A stretch of DNA of 64,000 nucleotides from Altererythrobacter sp. ZODW24 (GTDB lineage Bacteria; Pseudomonadota; Alphaproteobacteria; Sphingomonadales; Sphingomonadaceae), in NCBI RefSeq assembly GCF_003344885.1, contig NZ_CP031155.1, positions 2,246,534-2,310,533 of the forward strand. Reading direction: 5' to 3'. The notes under the pieces are model-generated. The model worked only from the letters and a program-made list of their open reading frames with translations, was not told the origin of the DNA and made no database searches. Below are positions 27,534-36,691 of the stretch, one piece after another (position 1 is the first letter of the stretch; every line of letters starts with the position of its first letter). A program made the translations under genes and the position numbers.

Positions 27534-28300
27534 CTCCATCCAGCGTCCACCCAGTAATTATGGGCGGTACAGAACCGCGCATCATCTGAGGCGAGGAACA
27601 TGGCCATCGCGGCGATATCGACCGGGAGCACGCGCCCGTCGATGCACTGCGATGCGACAATTTCGGATTCACCTTCGGGCGTGTACCACTTTTCCTGCCG
27701 GGGCGTTTTTACGTTACCGGGAAGGATCGTATTGACGCGGATGTTGCTGCGTCCGAATTCACGGGCAAGGCTGCGGGTCAGTCCTTCAATGGCGGCCTTG
27801 GCCGTTTGGTAGATGGAAAGGTCTTCGAGCCCGAGATGCCAACTGATTGACCCGAGATTGACGATGCTGCCACCGCCAGCCTTTTGCATCGCGGGGATCA
27901 CCGCTTGGGCTGCAAAAAACTGATGCTTCAGGTTCACGGCCATGCGTTCATCCCAATAGTCGGATGTGACTTTCTGTGCCGAATGCCGGTCATCATTGCC
28001 GGCATTGTTGATCAGTACATCACAGCCGCCAAGCCTTTCCATTAGCCCTTCGAGACACGCCACGAACTTGTCGCAATCGGTGATGTCGCATTTCTCAAAA
28101 ATGGGCGGAATGTCGGCATCGACTAGGCGCGCGACCAGTGCTTCGCTAGCTTCTGCGGCGACATCTACGAATGCAACCGCCGCACCCTGACGCACGAAGC
28201 CTTCGACGATACCCGCGCCAATGCCCGATCCGCCGCCGCTGATGATGACCTTCTTGCCAGCGAGGCTTGGGTAACTCGCCATGCCTGTTATCGGCTGCAT
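27530..28300 (-). CDS. xylB: SDR-family D-xylose 1-dehydrogenase
   Basis: A 256-aa classical short-chain dehydrogenase: NAD-binding GGGSGIG near residue 20, LINNAG, the catalytic Ser in VNLGSISWHLG and YQTAK (YxxxK). It oxidises D-xylose to D-xylonolactone. Start ATG 28300 has GGAGGGG four to five bases upstream; the track-length GTG at 28315 lacks one. Within the xylXABC operon, 19 bases after the aldehyde dehydrogenase and overlapping the lactonase by four bases. Sugar specificity rests on synteny with Caulobacter xylB. Confidence 0.87.
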   Translation of the reverse strand: MQPITGMASYPSLAGKKVIISGGGSGIGAGIVEGFVRQGAAVAFVDVAAEASEALVARLVDADIPPIFEKCDITDCDKFVACLEGLMERLGGCDVLINNAGNDDRHSAQKVTSDYWDERMAVNLKHQFFAAQAVIPAMQKAGGGSIVNLGSISWHLGLEDLSIYQTAKAAIEGLTRSLAREFGRSNIRVNTILPGNVKTPRQEKWYTPEGESEIVASQCIDGRVLPVDIAAMAMFLASDDARFCTAHNYWVDAGWR

Positions 28301-28319
28301 TATCCCCTCCGCCACCGGC

Positions 28320-29759
28320 TCAATCCCCCGTATATACTGTTTTCATCTGCGTGTAGAATTCTACTGCCGCGAACCCCTGTTCGCGCGGACCATAACTGGA
28401 ACCGCGAGTGCCGCCAAAGGGTACATGATAATCTACCCCGGCGGTCGGCAAATTCACCATGACCATACCTGCGCGGATATTTTTGCGGAAATCGCGGATG
28501 TGTTTCGCGCTGTTGCTGACAATCCCCGCGCTCAGACCGAAATCGCCGCGATTGGCAACATCCAGTGCCTCATCATAATTCTCCACGCGGACGGTGGAAA
28601 CGACTGGTCCAAAGACCTCTTCATTGTTGATCCGCATGTCGGGATTGGTGTCGGCAATTACTGTGGGCTGCATAAAGAACCCTGGGTCGGCGAGTTCGAC
28701 CTTGTCGCCGCCAGCGGCAACGCGTCCCCCTTCGTCGCGGGCAATTCCGACATAGCGCAGGTTTTGCTCGAATTGCGCTTCGCTGCTGGCTGGGCCGACC
28801 TGCGTGTCCTCGGCTAGGGCAGGGCCGACCTTGATGCTCTTGGAGCGTTCGGCGAGCGCTTCGACAAACTTGTCATGGATGGCGTCCTCCACAATGACGC
28901 GGCTGGACGCGGTGCAGCGCTGCCCGGTTTGGAAGAAACCGCCGTCGGCAGCAATTGCGACAGCTTTGTCGAGATCAGAGTCAGCGAGCACGACCAGCGG
29001 GTTCTTGCCGCCCATTTCCATCTGGACGCGGGCCTGACGCGCCATGGCGTTTTTACCGACCTGTGCGCCCACGCTTTGCGAACCTGTAAAGCTGATCGCC
29101 GCGACGTCAGCATGATCGACAATCGCGCGGCCAACGTCGCCCTGGCCCAGAACCATGTTGAACACGCCTGCGGGAACGCCTGCCTCGTGGATCACCTGCG
29201 TCAATGCATGGGCGACAGCGGGTGTTACATTTGCGGGCTTCAACACGACGGTGTTGCCGAATGCCATGGCGGGGGCGGCCTTCCATGCCGGGATCGCGAT
29301 GGGGAAGTTCCACGGCGTGATCAGGCCAACCACGCCGAGAGCTTCTCTATATGTCGAAACGTCGAGGCCCGGACGCGTACTGTCGAGGGTAAGGCCATGG
29401 CGGCGCAACGCTTCACCGGCGAAATAGCGGAAGATGCGCGCGGCGCGGAGCGTTTCGCCAATGCCCTCAGCCCGCGTTTTGCCTTCTTCGCGGGCAAGCA
29501 GCTCGCCAAGTTCAGCCGAGCGGTCGAAAATCGCTGAAGCGATCTTCTCAAGCAGATCCGAACGCACTTCGGGTGAGGCGGAGGCCCAGCCATCAAATGC
29601 TTCGGATGCCGCATTGACCGCTTTGGCAACATCGCCTGCGCCGCCATCAGGGAAACGCGCGACGACATCAGCGGTGTTCGATGGGTTGATGCTTGCCAAT
29701 GCGCCATCTGCACTGGTGAATTCGCCGCCAATGTAATGGCCGAGTGTTTGAGTGGTCAT
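28320..29759 (-). CDS. xylA: 2-oxoglutarate semialdehyde dehydrogenase
   Basis: A 479-aa NAD(P)-dependent aldehyde dehydrogenase, the last Weimberg step (2-oxoglutarate semialdehyde to 2-oxoglutarate). Visible: GLITPWNFPIAIPAWK, the coenzyme loop FTGSQSVGAQV, the active-site Glu in QMEMGGKNPLVVL and the catalytic Cys in FFQTGQRCTASSRV, plus the late EVFGPVVS. ATG 29759 lies eight bases after xylX and begins TTQTLGHYIGGEF; the longer in-frame start overlaps xylX. The name follows Caulobacter usage; this is not xylose isomerase. Confidence 0.9.
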   Translation of the reverse strand: MTTQTLGHYIGGEFTSADGALASINPSNTADVVARFPDGGAGDVAKAVNAASEAFDGWASASPEVRSDLLEKIASAIFDRSAELGELLAREEGKTRAEGIGETLRAARIFRYFAGEALRRHGLTLDSTRPGLDVSTYREALGVVGLITPWNFPIAIPAWKAAPAMAFGNTVVLKPANVTPAVAHALTQVIHEAGVPAGVFNMVLGQGDVGRAIVDHADVAAISFTGSQSVGAQVGKNAMARQARVQMEMGGKNPLVVLADSDLDKAVAIAADGGFFQTGQRCTASSRVIVEDAIHDKFVEALAERSKSIKVGPALAEDTQVGPASSEAQFEQNLRYVGIARDEGGRVAAGGDKVELADPGFFMQPTVIADTNPDMRINNEEVFGPVVSTVRVENYDEALDVANRGDFGLSAGIVSNSAKHIRDFRKNIRAGMVMVNLPTAGVDYHVPFGGTRGSSYGPREQGFAAVEFYTQMKTVYTGD

Positions 29760-29767
29760 GATGAGGG

Positions 29768-30892
29768 TTAAATCCTGTCGATCAATCCGCGCGAGGCGAG
29801 GTTTTTGAAGAATTCGGCGATGCCCATCGTCCATGCCGGGGCGTCGCGTGAAGTAGTGACGGTGTTGGTGAGCGTGCCGAGGTGCCGCGAGCTGATCGAT
29901 ACGACGTCGCCGATCTTATGGGTGAAGCCCGCGCCGGGCGTATCGCGGTCCTGCGTAGGGGCGAACAGCGTGCCGCAAAACAGCGCAAAACCATCAGGAT
30001 AATGATGTTCACTCAGGTTCTGAGCGACCAAATCAAGCGGGTCACGGCTTATCTGGCCCATGTCATTGGTGCCTTCCAAGAGGTAACCCTCCGGCCCATT
30101 GATCGTGAGATCGACATTGGCGCTGCGTACGTCGTCCAGAGTGTAGCCATGGTCGAACAGGCGAATGAAGGGGCCAATCGAGCAAGATGCGGTGTTGTCC
30201 TTCGCCTTGCTGAGCAGCAGCGCCGAGCGGCCTTCAAAGTCGCGTAAATTGACATCATTGCCGAGCGTCGCGCCGATCACCTCGCCGCCTTGATCGACGA
30301 TCAGCACAATTTCCGGCTCCGGATTGTTCCAGCTTGAATCCGACCGTATGCCGATTTCAGCGCCCGCGCCGACGGTGGAAAGTACCGGGCTCTTTGAAAA
30401 CACCTCGGCATCCGGGCCGATCGCTACCTCAAGGTATTGCGACCACATTTCTTCGGCAATCAGGGCCTCTTTCAGCTCCGCTGCTTGCTGCGAGCCGGGC
30501 ACGACCGACCGAATACCAGCGCCAACTTTGTCTTCGAGTATCTGGCGGATCTCGCTCGCCTTTGCTGCATCACCGCGGGCTCGCTCCTCGATCACTCGCT
30601 CGATAGCGGATAGAGCGAAGGTGACGCCGCAAGCTTTGATACATTGCAGGTCAACGGGCGAGAGTAAGGTCCAGCCAGCGGGCAGTCCGTCAGCGGCGGC
30701 GCCAATTCGCTCTCCGCCTGAGAACTGTTTGCGGGCGACCGCACCTGATACGGTGGCCGCTTCACAGGTAAGGTCGAACACATCCCCGCCGTGAATGGCG
30801 ATAACGCAGGGCCCGTCCGGAGACAGGGCGCGGCCCAGAAAGTGCCCAGCAGCATAGTCTGACGGCAGAATATCAATCAGACTCGTAGTCAT
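29768..30892 (-). CDS. xylX: 2-keto-3-deoxy-D-xylonate dehydratase (FAH family)
   Basis: A 374-aa fumarylacetoacetate-hydrolase-fold protein, the first gene of the operon. It dehydrates 2-keto-3-deoxy-xylonate to 2-oxoglutarate semialdehyde. Metal-binding acidic residues lie in NNPEPEIVLIVD (ExE) and GNDVNLRDFEGRSALLLSKAKDN, and a further conserved block is EGTNDMGQISRDPLDL. Length and architecture match Caulobacter XylX. Start ATG 30892 has AGG five bases upstream; a GTG six bases earlier is possible. A regulon operator lies 33 bases before the start. Confidence 0.87.
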   Translation of the reverse strand: MTTSLIDILPSDYAAGHFLGRALSPDGPCVIAIHGGDVFDLTCEAATVSGAVARKQFSGGERIGAAADGLPAGWTLLSPVDLQCIKACGVTFALSAIERVIEERARGDAAKASEIRQILEDKVGAGIRSVVPGSQQAAELKEALIAEEMWSQYLEVAIGPDAEVFSKSPVLSTVGAGAEIGIRSDSSWNNPEPEIVLIVDQGGEVIGATLGNDVNLRDFEGRSALLLSKAKDNTASCSIGPFIRLFDHGYTLDDVRSANVDLTINGPEGYLLEGTNDMGQISRDPLDLVAQNLSEHHYPDGFALFCGTLFAPTQDRDTPGAGFTHKIGDVVSISSRHLGTLTNTVTTSRDAPAWTMGIAEFFKNLASRGLIDRI

Positions 30893-30925
30893 CGCCACCT
30901 ATCTCTCACCCGGGATTATCATCGT

Positions 30926-30937
30926 GTTAGCGCTACC
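30926..30937. promoter_or_regulatory. LacI-family operator (xylXABC operon)
   Basis: GTTAGCGCTACC, with the invariant TAGCGCTA core, in the short interval between the carbohydrate-binding-like gene's 3' end and the xylX start. It controls the minus-strand xylXABC-epimerase operon. Confidence 0.74.
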
Positions 30938-30971
30938 ATATGGCGCGCCTGTGTTCGTGGCAAGGGCGGCG

Positions 30972-32081
30972 CTAATCCGCGGCGAAGATATAGACGGGGC
31001 CGATATCGACTTCCTGTGCTGCCCCGGCAAAATGCAGTGACACGGTTGCCCGCTCGGCCGCCATCGCTTGCGTTACGGTGAAGGGCACACGGATCAGTTG
31101 CCAGTTTGACCCGACCTTGAAACTTTTATCGCCGAAGCCGGCATAGGGTGGCTGACTATCCTGAATGCGGATGCCCACGACTGACTTCCCATCCGCCGTT
31201 TGCGCGGACTGTGTCCGTGCTGCGATGGCAACCATGATCCGGTCACCTTGCGCCAATGCCGCGCCGACCGGAATTGCCGTGCCAATGTCCCATGGATTAT
31301 CGCCAACGGAAGCGCTGGCGAAACGCGTCGCATTGCCGAGCCAAATTCCGGGCTCCTCGCGCGGTGCAACCGATCCACCGGGTCCGTTGCTGCTCCAATT
31401 GCGATCCTGCGGGTCATTGAGCGAACGCCCTGAACCCTGAAGCGGTGCGGGAAGCTCAGCAGCTGGCGCCTTTGCAGCTTGCGCGGGCGCCGCAGCAACG
31501 ATCGACGGAGCGCCTTTGACGACAATCGTCTGCCCAATCTCGATCGCCTGTTTTGCACCTGCCATATGCATGGCCACAACAGCATCACGCCGCGTGATTG
31601 CCATATCTGAGACGGCGCTGACTTCGTACCAATCCCACTGAGTAGCAACGCCAACGGTGGTTTCACCGAAGCCCTTATAGGGCGGCGTATTGGCTCCAAA
31701 ACGCACACCGATCACACCTTGCCCATCGACCGTATCCGCCGAAATTGTTCGTGCGTAGAAGCCTACCGTGACAGTCTCACCGCGCGAGATATCTGCGAGC
31801 AAAGCGATGTTTGCTCCGACATCATAGGGATTGGCGCCCGCTCGCTTGATTTCGTAACGCAGCGCCGCACCGCCGCCGGGAATATTATCGTCCGACTTTC
31901 CTTCGACATCGTAATTTGCGCCGTAGTTTTCCCATTCGAGAGTGCTGGGATCGTTGATGAGGTCCCCTGGAAGCTGCGCATCCAACGCTTGCAATTCCGG
32001 GCTAAGTTCCTGCGCCGAACCCGGGGCAGCCATTAACATCGCTGCAGCCAGTGATGCGACAAGTAACGGGTGGTTGGTCAT
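30972..32081 (-). CDS. Secreted protein with two CBM-like beta-sandwich modules
   Basis: A 369-aa exported protein. Signal peptide (MTNHPLLVASLAAAMLMAA, cleavage after GSAQ). Two homologous modules of ~150 residues are separated by an Ala/Pro linker (PAQAAKAPAAELPAP, ~185-200). Each module repeats the scheme N-P-x-D-x-G..I, ARTxSADT.DGQGVIGVRxxxxxPPYxGFG and IxxxVVxMHxAGAxQxxxIG, as in CBM4/9/22-like jelly-rolls. ATG 32081 has AGGAG seven bases upstream. Last gene of the GH3-cupin-GH5 operon. There is no catalytic domain, so it may be a free glucan/xylan-binding protein. The family call is by pattern only. Confidence 0.7.
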   Translation of the reverse strand: MTNHPLLVASLAAAMLMAAPGSAQELSPELQALDAQLPGDLINDPSTLEWENYGANYDVEGKSDDNIPGGGAALRYEIKRAGANPYDVGANIALLADISRGETVTVGFYARTISADTVDGQGVIGVRFGANTPPYKGFGETTVGVATQWDWYEVSAVSDMAITRRDAVVAMHMAGAKQAIEIGQTIVVKGAPSIVAAAPAQAAKAPAAELPAPLQGSGRSLNDPQDRNWSSNGPGGSVAPREEPGIWLGNATRFASASVGDNPWDIGTAIPVGAALAQGDRIMVAIAARTQSAQTADGKSVVGIRIQDSQPPYAGFGDKSFKVGSNWQLIRVPFTVTQAMAAERATVSLHFAGAAQEVDIGPVYIFAAD

Positions 32082-32101
32082 GGAAAACTCCTGCTTAGTC
32101 C

Positions 32102-33100
32102 TTAATCGTCTTCGGGCAGGCCGAACGCGGCACGCAGGCCGGGTAGCCATTCGCCCTTACTATGATCCCAGAAGGGAAACGTGTTGGCATAGGCCCAAGC
32201 GCACATGCCGACGCCTGACGGAGCGAATGCCTCTGTCACGGCGGTGTGATAGGCGACCCGCTGTTCGAGCGGGGCTTTGTCATAAGCACCCGTTTCTCCC
32301 ATGATCGGAGTCATACCGGTGCGCGTCATATAGGCCTGCAGTTTGGCAACATCGGCCTCCAGGCGTTCGGCATCAGCCTGTGTGCCATAGAGTCTGCCGA
32401 CCGGCGGCGGCTTGTCGCCAACCCAGCTTGCGCCCTGATGGGTAAAGTCGAACGGTTCGTAGTAATGGAAGGTCGGATGGATATTCGGATCATCCGGCAG
32501 ATCGAGTGTCGCAAGCGAATCTATCCCGCTCCAGAACTCGCCGCCCATAATGACTGCCCGCGTCGGGTTGCTTGCCCGGATCGCTGCGAGTGCAGGGGTA
32601 ATCGTGGCGACGAGGTTGGAATTGTTGAAGTTCTCATGCGGTTCATTTTCAATCTCGAACCACAGCTGGTCTTCTGGCCGGTCTGCAAATTGCGCCGCGA
32701 TCTGAGTCCACATACCAGCGAGCTTGTCCGCATTGCCGAGCGGATCCTTGTGAATTTCATCAAAATGATGACTGTTGAGCATAACCTTGAGGTCGGCGGC
32801 CAGTGCCGCGTCGACCACTTCGGTTACCCGCGCCATAAATTTGGGATCGATGGTGTAGGGTGCTTCGTCGGCTGATTTGTTCGACCAGCGCACAGGTATA
32901 CGCACGGTCTCAAAGCCTGCCGCTTTGATGCGTTGGAAGTCGGCGGGCACGATATCTTGGCCGCCCCAGCCACCTTCCTGCATTGGTTCCAAGCTGTTGC
33001 CCATATTGATGCACGCACCCACCGGCAGCGGATCGGAATGTGCCAACGCCGGGGCTGAAACGGATAGGGCCAGGATGGCGGCAAATGCGGCTTTCTTCAT
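32102..33100 (-). CDS. GH5-family endo-beta-glucanase, exported
   Basis: A 332-aa glycoside hydrolase family 5 enzyme. The signal peptide begins MKKAAFAAILALSVSAPALA. Barrel landmarks: NMGNSLEP, VRIPVRWS, NSHHFDEI, the acid/base E153 in FEIENEPHENF, HYYEPFDFTHQGA, and the nucleophile E269 in IMGETGAYD. The start ATG 33100 has GGAGAGAG just upstream. Acts on beta-1,4- or mixed-linked glucan in the periplasm or outside. Located between a cupin-like oxygenase gene and the CBM-like protein in one operon. Confidence 0.9.
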   Translation of the reverse strand: MKKAAFAAILALSVSAPALAHSDPLPVGACINMGNSLEPMQEGGWGGQDIVPADFQRIKAAGFETVRIPVRWSNKSADEAPYTIDPKFMARVTEVVDAALAADLKVMLNSHHFDEIHKDPLGNADKLAGMWTQIAAQFADRPEDQLWFEIENEPHENFNNSNLVATITPALAAIRASNPTRAVIMGGEFWSGIDSLATLDLPDDPNIHPTFHYYEPFDFTHQGASWVGDKPPPVGRLYGTQADAERLEADVAKLQAYMTRTGMTPIMGETGAYDKAPLEQRVAYHTAVTEAFAPSGVGMCAWAYANTFPFWDHSKGEWLPGLRAAFGLPEDD

Positions 33101-33126
33101 TACTCTCTCCATAATTTCTTGGTCGC

Positions 33127-34137
33127 CTATCCTTCGGACAGGACTTGCATAATGAAACGGCGGATGGCCTCGTCGCGCTGTGGGCTGGCGGGGCCATTTA
33201 CGCCCTGGGCGTGGCTCGGCAGATGGTCTGCGGCGGTTTTGGCATCTGGCCCGAAGATAAAGTGATCGAACCACGCCCGCCAGCCTTCGCGTTGCTCATC
33301 AGGCAGATCGCGGATCGCCCAAAGCGAATGAATGAAGGCCAGAAACGGGCCGCCGCGCTGAACGTTGCGGTACCAGTAATTTACCAGCACATTGACCTGA
33401 TCAAGCGCAGCAACATGATGCCACCAGAGCGTGGGAATGAAGATCGCGTCTCCGGGTTCCAGCAGGGCGGTAACGCCCAGCTCTTCCGCAGCCGGGTAGC
33501 GCGGATAGGACCTGGCATCGGGATCGAGCGGGTTGACCATGCTCACAGGCTGGCCCGCCAAAGTGACATTAAACGGCCCAACGTAGAGGTCGCCGGTTGC
33601 CTGCGGCGGGAACAATGTAAATTGACGCCGCCCGCAGCCAACCACGGCAATATTGTCCGACAGGTCAAAATGGGTCGCGACTTCGATCTTGTTCGCTAGC
33701 CAAACGCGCGACTGGGCATCTGGCTCGCTTGCGATCAGCTCAAGAGGATTATCATTGTCGAAGCCGGGCAAATGCTGCGCCGTATCGGTCGCACCTGCAT
33801 AGAGCGCTGGCGCATCATCCGTCGCCGAAAGCCGCACTATCTCGCGTCCGACTTGTGACAAAGTGGCCTTGTCCCGCTTGAAGTTGAAGCCATTCATGTC
33901 GTCGCGGTAGAAAAAACGTCCGCCTTGATCGGGGGCCGCCATCATCACTTCGGTGGGAGCGCCGCTGTCGAGGCCTGCAATGTATTCCACAGCTTCGCTG
34001 GCCCCGTGCTTGGCGGCTTCGACCAGCGGCCAAGCGCTCGCAAGTCCCCGGATAACAAGCGGCTTGCTGCGCGAACTTATTGCGGCCCAGTCAGCGCCAG
34101 CTGCGGCGCATTCCTCAACTGGTGTGCTTACGGGCAA
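33127..34137 (-). CDS. Cupin-like (Cupin_8/JmjC-like) oxygenase-type protein
   Basis: A 336-aa paralogue of the protein at 11388-12404. The opening is PLVIRGLASAWPLVEAAKHG, the predicted iron triad is H156-x-D158 (THFDLSDNI) and H240 (LWWHHVAALD), with VGCGRRQFTLFPPQ between. The TTG start overlaps the end of the GH3 gene by ten bases and there is no better start. Embedded in a polysaccharide-degradation operon, with no signal peptide and therefore cytoplasmic, away from the exported enzymes beside it. Predicted Fe(II)/2-oxoglutarate hydroxylase by superfamily; substrate unknown. Its presence in a glycan operon without halogenases suggests that the cupin acts on something common to both operons. 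Confidence 0.83.
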   Translation of the reverse strand: MPVSTPVEECAAAGADWAAISSRSKPLVIRGLASAWPLVEAAKHGASEAVEYIAGLDSGAPTEVMMAAPDQGGRFFYRDDMNGFNFKRDKATLSQVGREIVRLSATDDAPALYAGATDTAQHLPGFDNDNPLELIASEPDAQSRVWLANKIEVATHFDLSDNIAVVGCGRRQFTLFPPQATGDLYVGPFNVTLAGQPVSMVNPLDPDARSYPRYPAAEELGVTALLEPGDAIFIPTLWWHHVAALDQVNVLVNYWYRNVQRGGPFLAFIHSLWAIRDLPDEQREGWRAWFDHFIFGPDAKTAADHLPSHAQGVNGPASPQRDEAIRRFIMQVLSEG

Positions 34138-36644
34138 GGCAAGATCTGATCGGCATCAGTGCCGAGCCGAACCTCGCCAATCGCGAAGTCGGTCTTGCCA
34201 TCGGTTGAAAGAATGAAGGGCGTTTCCAAACTCGTCATATCCGCTCCGTGCCGGGCAAAGCACTTGAGCGGAACACCATAGCGGACATAATCGGCGGAAA
34301 CCGGCAATGTGACGTCGAATTCAGCGCGGCATGCGCCGTCCGGGCAACCGACAGCGAGCTTACCATCTACGGGATTATCCCACACCTTGGTCGTAAATAG
34401 CATCATCAAATCAGCGTTGGTTTCCATGCTGATGTCGATTGCTTCAAACGTCAGCAGTGCGACCGCCGATGGTCCGCCCGTTACCGTGAAGCGCCGCGCA
34501 CCTTCTTGGACGAGGAAGTAATCGGACGTTACTGTAGCGCGGCCGCCAAGCGCTGCGGCAGGTACGGTCGTGACACGGGTATGGTCTGCGCCGGGATCGC
34601 CGACGAGCAATGACCAGCTCGAAGCGGGAGCACCGGCAGAGAACCACACGCGGCTATCGCCAGCGGACACAACATCGACTTCGGTCAATGGCTCCCAAGC
34701 GGATGCCGCTGAGCTGTAGTTCATACCGAAGCCGAACGGGAACAGTTCCCCATCTTCTATCATGGGCGTCATCGGCCAGGCGGTGGGCAATTGGCCCGTG
34801 AAGTCGCCTCGCGCATTGCCATTGGCATCGCCAATAACGACATCGGCCAGGCCGCCGCCTTCCGATCCCGGCAACCAAGTCACGACAAAAGCATCGGCCA
34901 GATTGAGGGCGGGATTAACGTAGAGCGGCCGGCCCGTGATCATCACCGCCACCACCGGAATACCCTGCTCCTTAAGCTTTCGCATCGTCTCATAGGGAGC
35001 AGTCAGTGCGGTATCGAGTTGCAACGTCGCTCGATCACCCTGAAATTCTGCATAAGGTGTCTCGCCAAACACGACCACTGCAGCATCGGGCCGCTGGGTG
35101 AAGCTGCCATCGGGCGAAAGCGTAGCTGTGCCGCCTGCCGCCGTCACTGCCTCGTTCAGACCGGCATAGAGCGATGTCGCACCCGGGAATTGGCTGTTGT
35201 TGAGGCCAGTGCCCTGCCAGCTGAGGGTCCAACCTCCGGATTGGCGCGCGACGTCATCTGCCCCGTCGCCAGCAACCAGCAAGTTTCCACCTGCTTTTAG
35301 GGGTAGGACGCCGTTATTCTTCAGCAGCACTAGCGATTTGCGTACGGCCTCGCGCGCGACTGCGCGGTGTTCTTCAGCGCCCAGTAACTCATATTTTCCT
35401 GACAGATTGCGTGTCGATGGTTTGCCCGCCTCGAACAGGCCAAGGCGCATCTTCACGCGCAATATGCGTGACACCGCATCGTCGAGACGCGCCATGGGGA
35501 TACGTCCGGCGCGCGCTTCGGACAGCAGATTTTCATATACCGGCTTCCAAGTGTCGGGTGCCATGTACATATCGAGCCCGGCTAGCAGCGCCTGCGGACA
35601 GGCATCATTGGTGCAGCCTTTGACCTGACCATGCGCGTTCCAGTCGGACACAACAAAGCCGCCGAAATCCATGCGTTCTTTGAGCACGCCGTTGATCAAA
35701 CTCTCATTGGCGGTCATCTTCTTGCCATTCCAGCTGCTAAAGCTGACCATGACCGTCGCCACGCCGCCTTCGATAGCCTCGGCGTAGGGCGCGCCATGAA
35801 TATCGCGCAGCTCGGCCTCAGAAATCTTGGCATCGCCCTGATCGACACCGTTTTCGGTACCGCCATCGGCTAGAAAGTGCTTGGTTGATGCGAGCACCTT
35901 GTCAGTGGCGAGCAAATTGTCGGAGTTGGGCGAGCCCTGCAATCCGCGCACCATGGCGCCGACATAGGAGGACACCAGCGCCGGGTCGGAGGAATAGCCC
36001 TCATAGGCGCGGCCCCAGCGAAAGTCCTGCGGCACAGCGACGGTTGGGGCGAAGGTCCATTCTTGACCGGTGACGCGAATTTCCTTCGCGGTGACATCGC
36101 CGATCCGCTCGATCAGCTCAGCGTCACGCATCGCCCCAAGGCCAATATTATGCGGGAAGATGGTCGCGCCAATAATGTTGGAATGTCCGTGAACGGCATC
36201 AATGCCCCAGAGGACAGGAATACCAACGCCGCCGTCGGATGTGTCGACAGATGCGGCATAAAACTCATCAGCCAGCCTCAACCAATCCGGAGCAAGCGCA
36301 AGATCATTGCCATAGGGGCCTGAATTACCGCCATTGAGCACCGAACCGATGTTGTATTCGCGGACATCATCGGGGGTAACGCAGCAAAGATCCGGCTGCA
36401 CGATCTGGCCGATCTTTTCTTCCAATGTCATCCGGCCGACAAGCGATGCGATCTGCGCCTCGCGCGCGGAAGTGGTCGTGACAGGGTATTCGTAGGCTGG
36501 CCAATTTGCCGGTGTAGCGATGCCTTGGCTGGCGAGGTCGGCCTCTTGGCCTTGAGGAGCGGCTGCCGAAATAGCGTTCTTCGCGACTGGAGCGCAGGAA
36601 ACCAGCGCTGATGCACAAGCCAATGCAACGAATTTCCGAATCAT
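34128..36644 (-). CDS. GH3 exo-beta-glucosidase, lipoprotein
   Basis: An 838-aa family 3 hydrolase of the ExoP/exo-1,3/1,4-glucosidase type with an extra C-terminal beta-domain (~residues 650-838). Lipobox-like VSCAP near residue 16 indicates lipoprotein export. Landmarks: MTLEEKIGQIVQPD, GIDAVHGHSNI, VAVPQDFRWGRAYEGYS, KHFLADGGTENGVDQGD, and the nucleophile D334 in FVVSDWNAHGQ. ATG 36644 is preferred over the TTG nine bases earlier. First gene of the GH3-cupin-GH5-CBM operon; the operator at 36692 lies 47 bases upstream. Confidence 0.92.
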   Translation of the reverse strand: MIRKFVALACASALVSCAPVAKNAISAAAPQGQEADLASQGIATPANWPAYEYPVTTTSAREAQIASLVGRMTLEEKIGQIVQPDLCCVTPDDVREYNIGSVLNGGNSGPYGNDLALAPDWLRLADEFYAASVDTSDGGVGIPVLWGIDAVHGHSNIIGATIFPHNIGLGAMRDAELIERIGDVTAKEIRVTGQEWTFAPTVAVPQDFRWGRAYEGYSSDPALVSSYVGAMVRGLQGSPNSDNLLATDKVLASTKHFLADGGTENGVDQGDAKISEAELRDIHGAPYAEAIEGGVATVMVSFSSWNGKKMTANESLINGVLKERMDFGGFVVSDWNAHGQVKGCTNDACPQALLAGLDMYMAPDTWKPVYENLLSEARAGRIPMARLDDAVSRILRVKMRLGLFEAGKPSTRNLSGKYELLGAEEHRAVAREAVRKSLVLLKNNGVLPLKAGGNLLVAGDGADDVARQSGGWTLSWQGTGLNNSQFPGATSLYAGLNEAVTAAGGTATLSPDGSFTQRPDAAVVVFGETPYAEFQGDRATLQLDTALTAPYETMRKLKEQGIPVVAVMITGRPLYVNPALNLADAFVVTWLPGSEGGGLADVVIGDANGNARGDFTGQLPTAWPMTPMIEDGELFPFGFGMNYSSAASAWEPLTEVDVVSAGDSRVWFSAGAPASSWSLLVGDPGADHTRVTTVPAAALGGRATVTSDYFLVQEGARRFTVTGGPSAVALLTFEAIDISMETNADLMMLFTTKVWDNPVDGKLAVGCPDGACRAEFDVTLPVSADYVRYGVPLKCFARHGADMTSLETPFILSTDGKTDFAIGEVRLGTDADQILPCP

Positions 36645-36691
36645 AATTTCCAACCTCTTCCCGCGTCACCATCCGGCGATCATGTTATTTT

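Noticed and set aside
28320..29759. Reading the gene named xylA as xylose isomerase
   Set aside because: The protein is plainly an aldehyde dehydrogenase (catalytic Cys in GQRCTASS); the symbol follows the Caulobacter operon naming.
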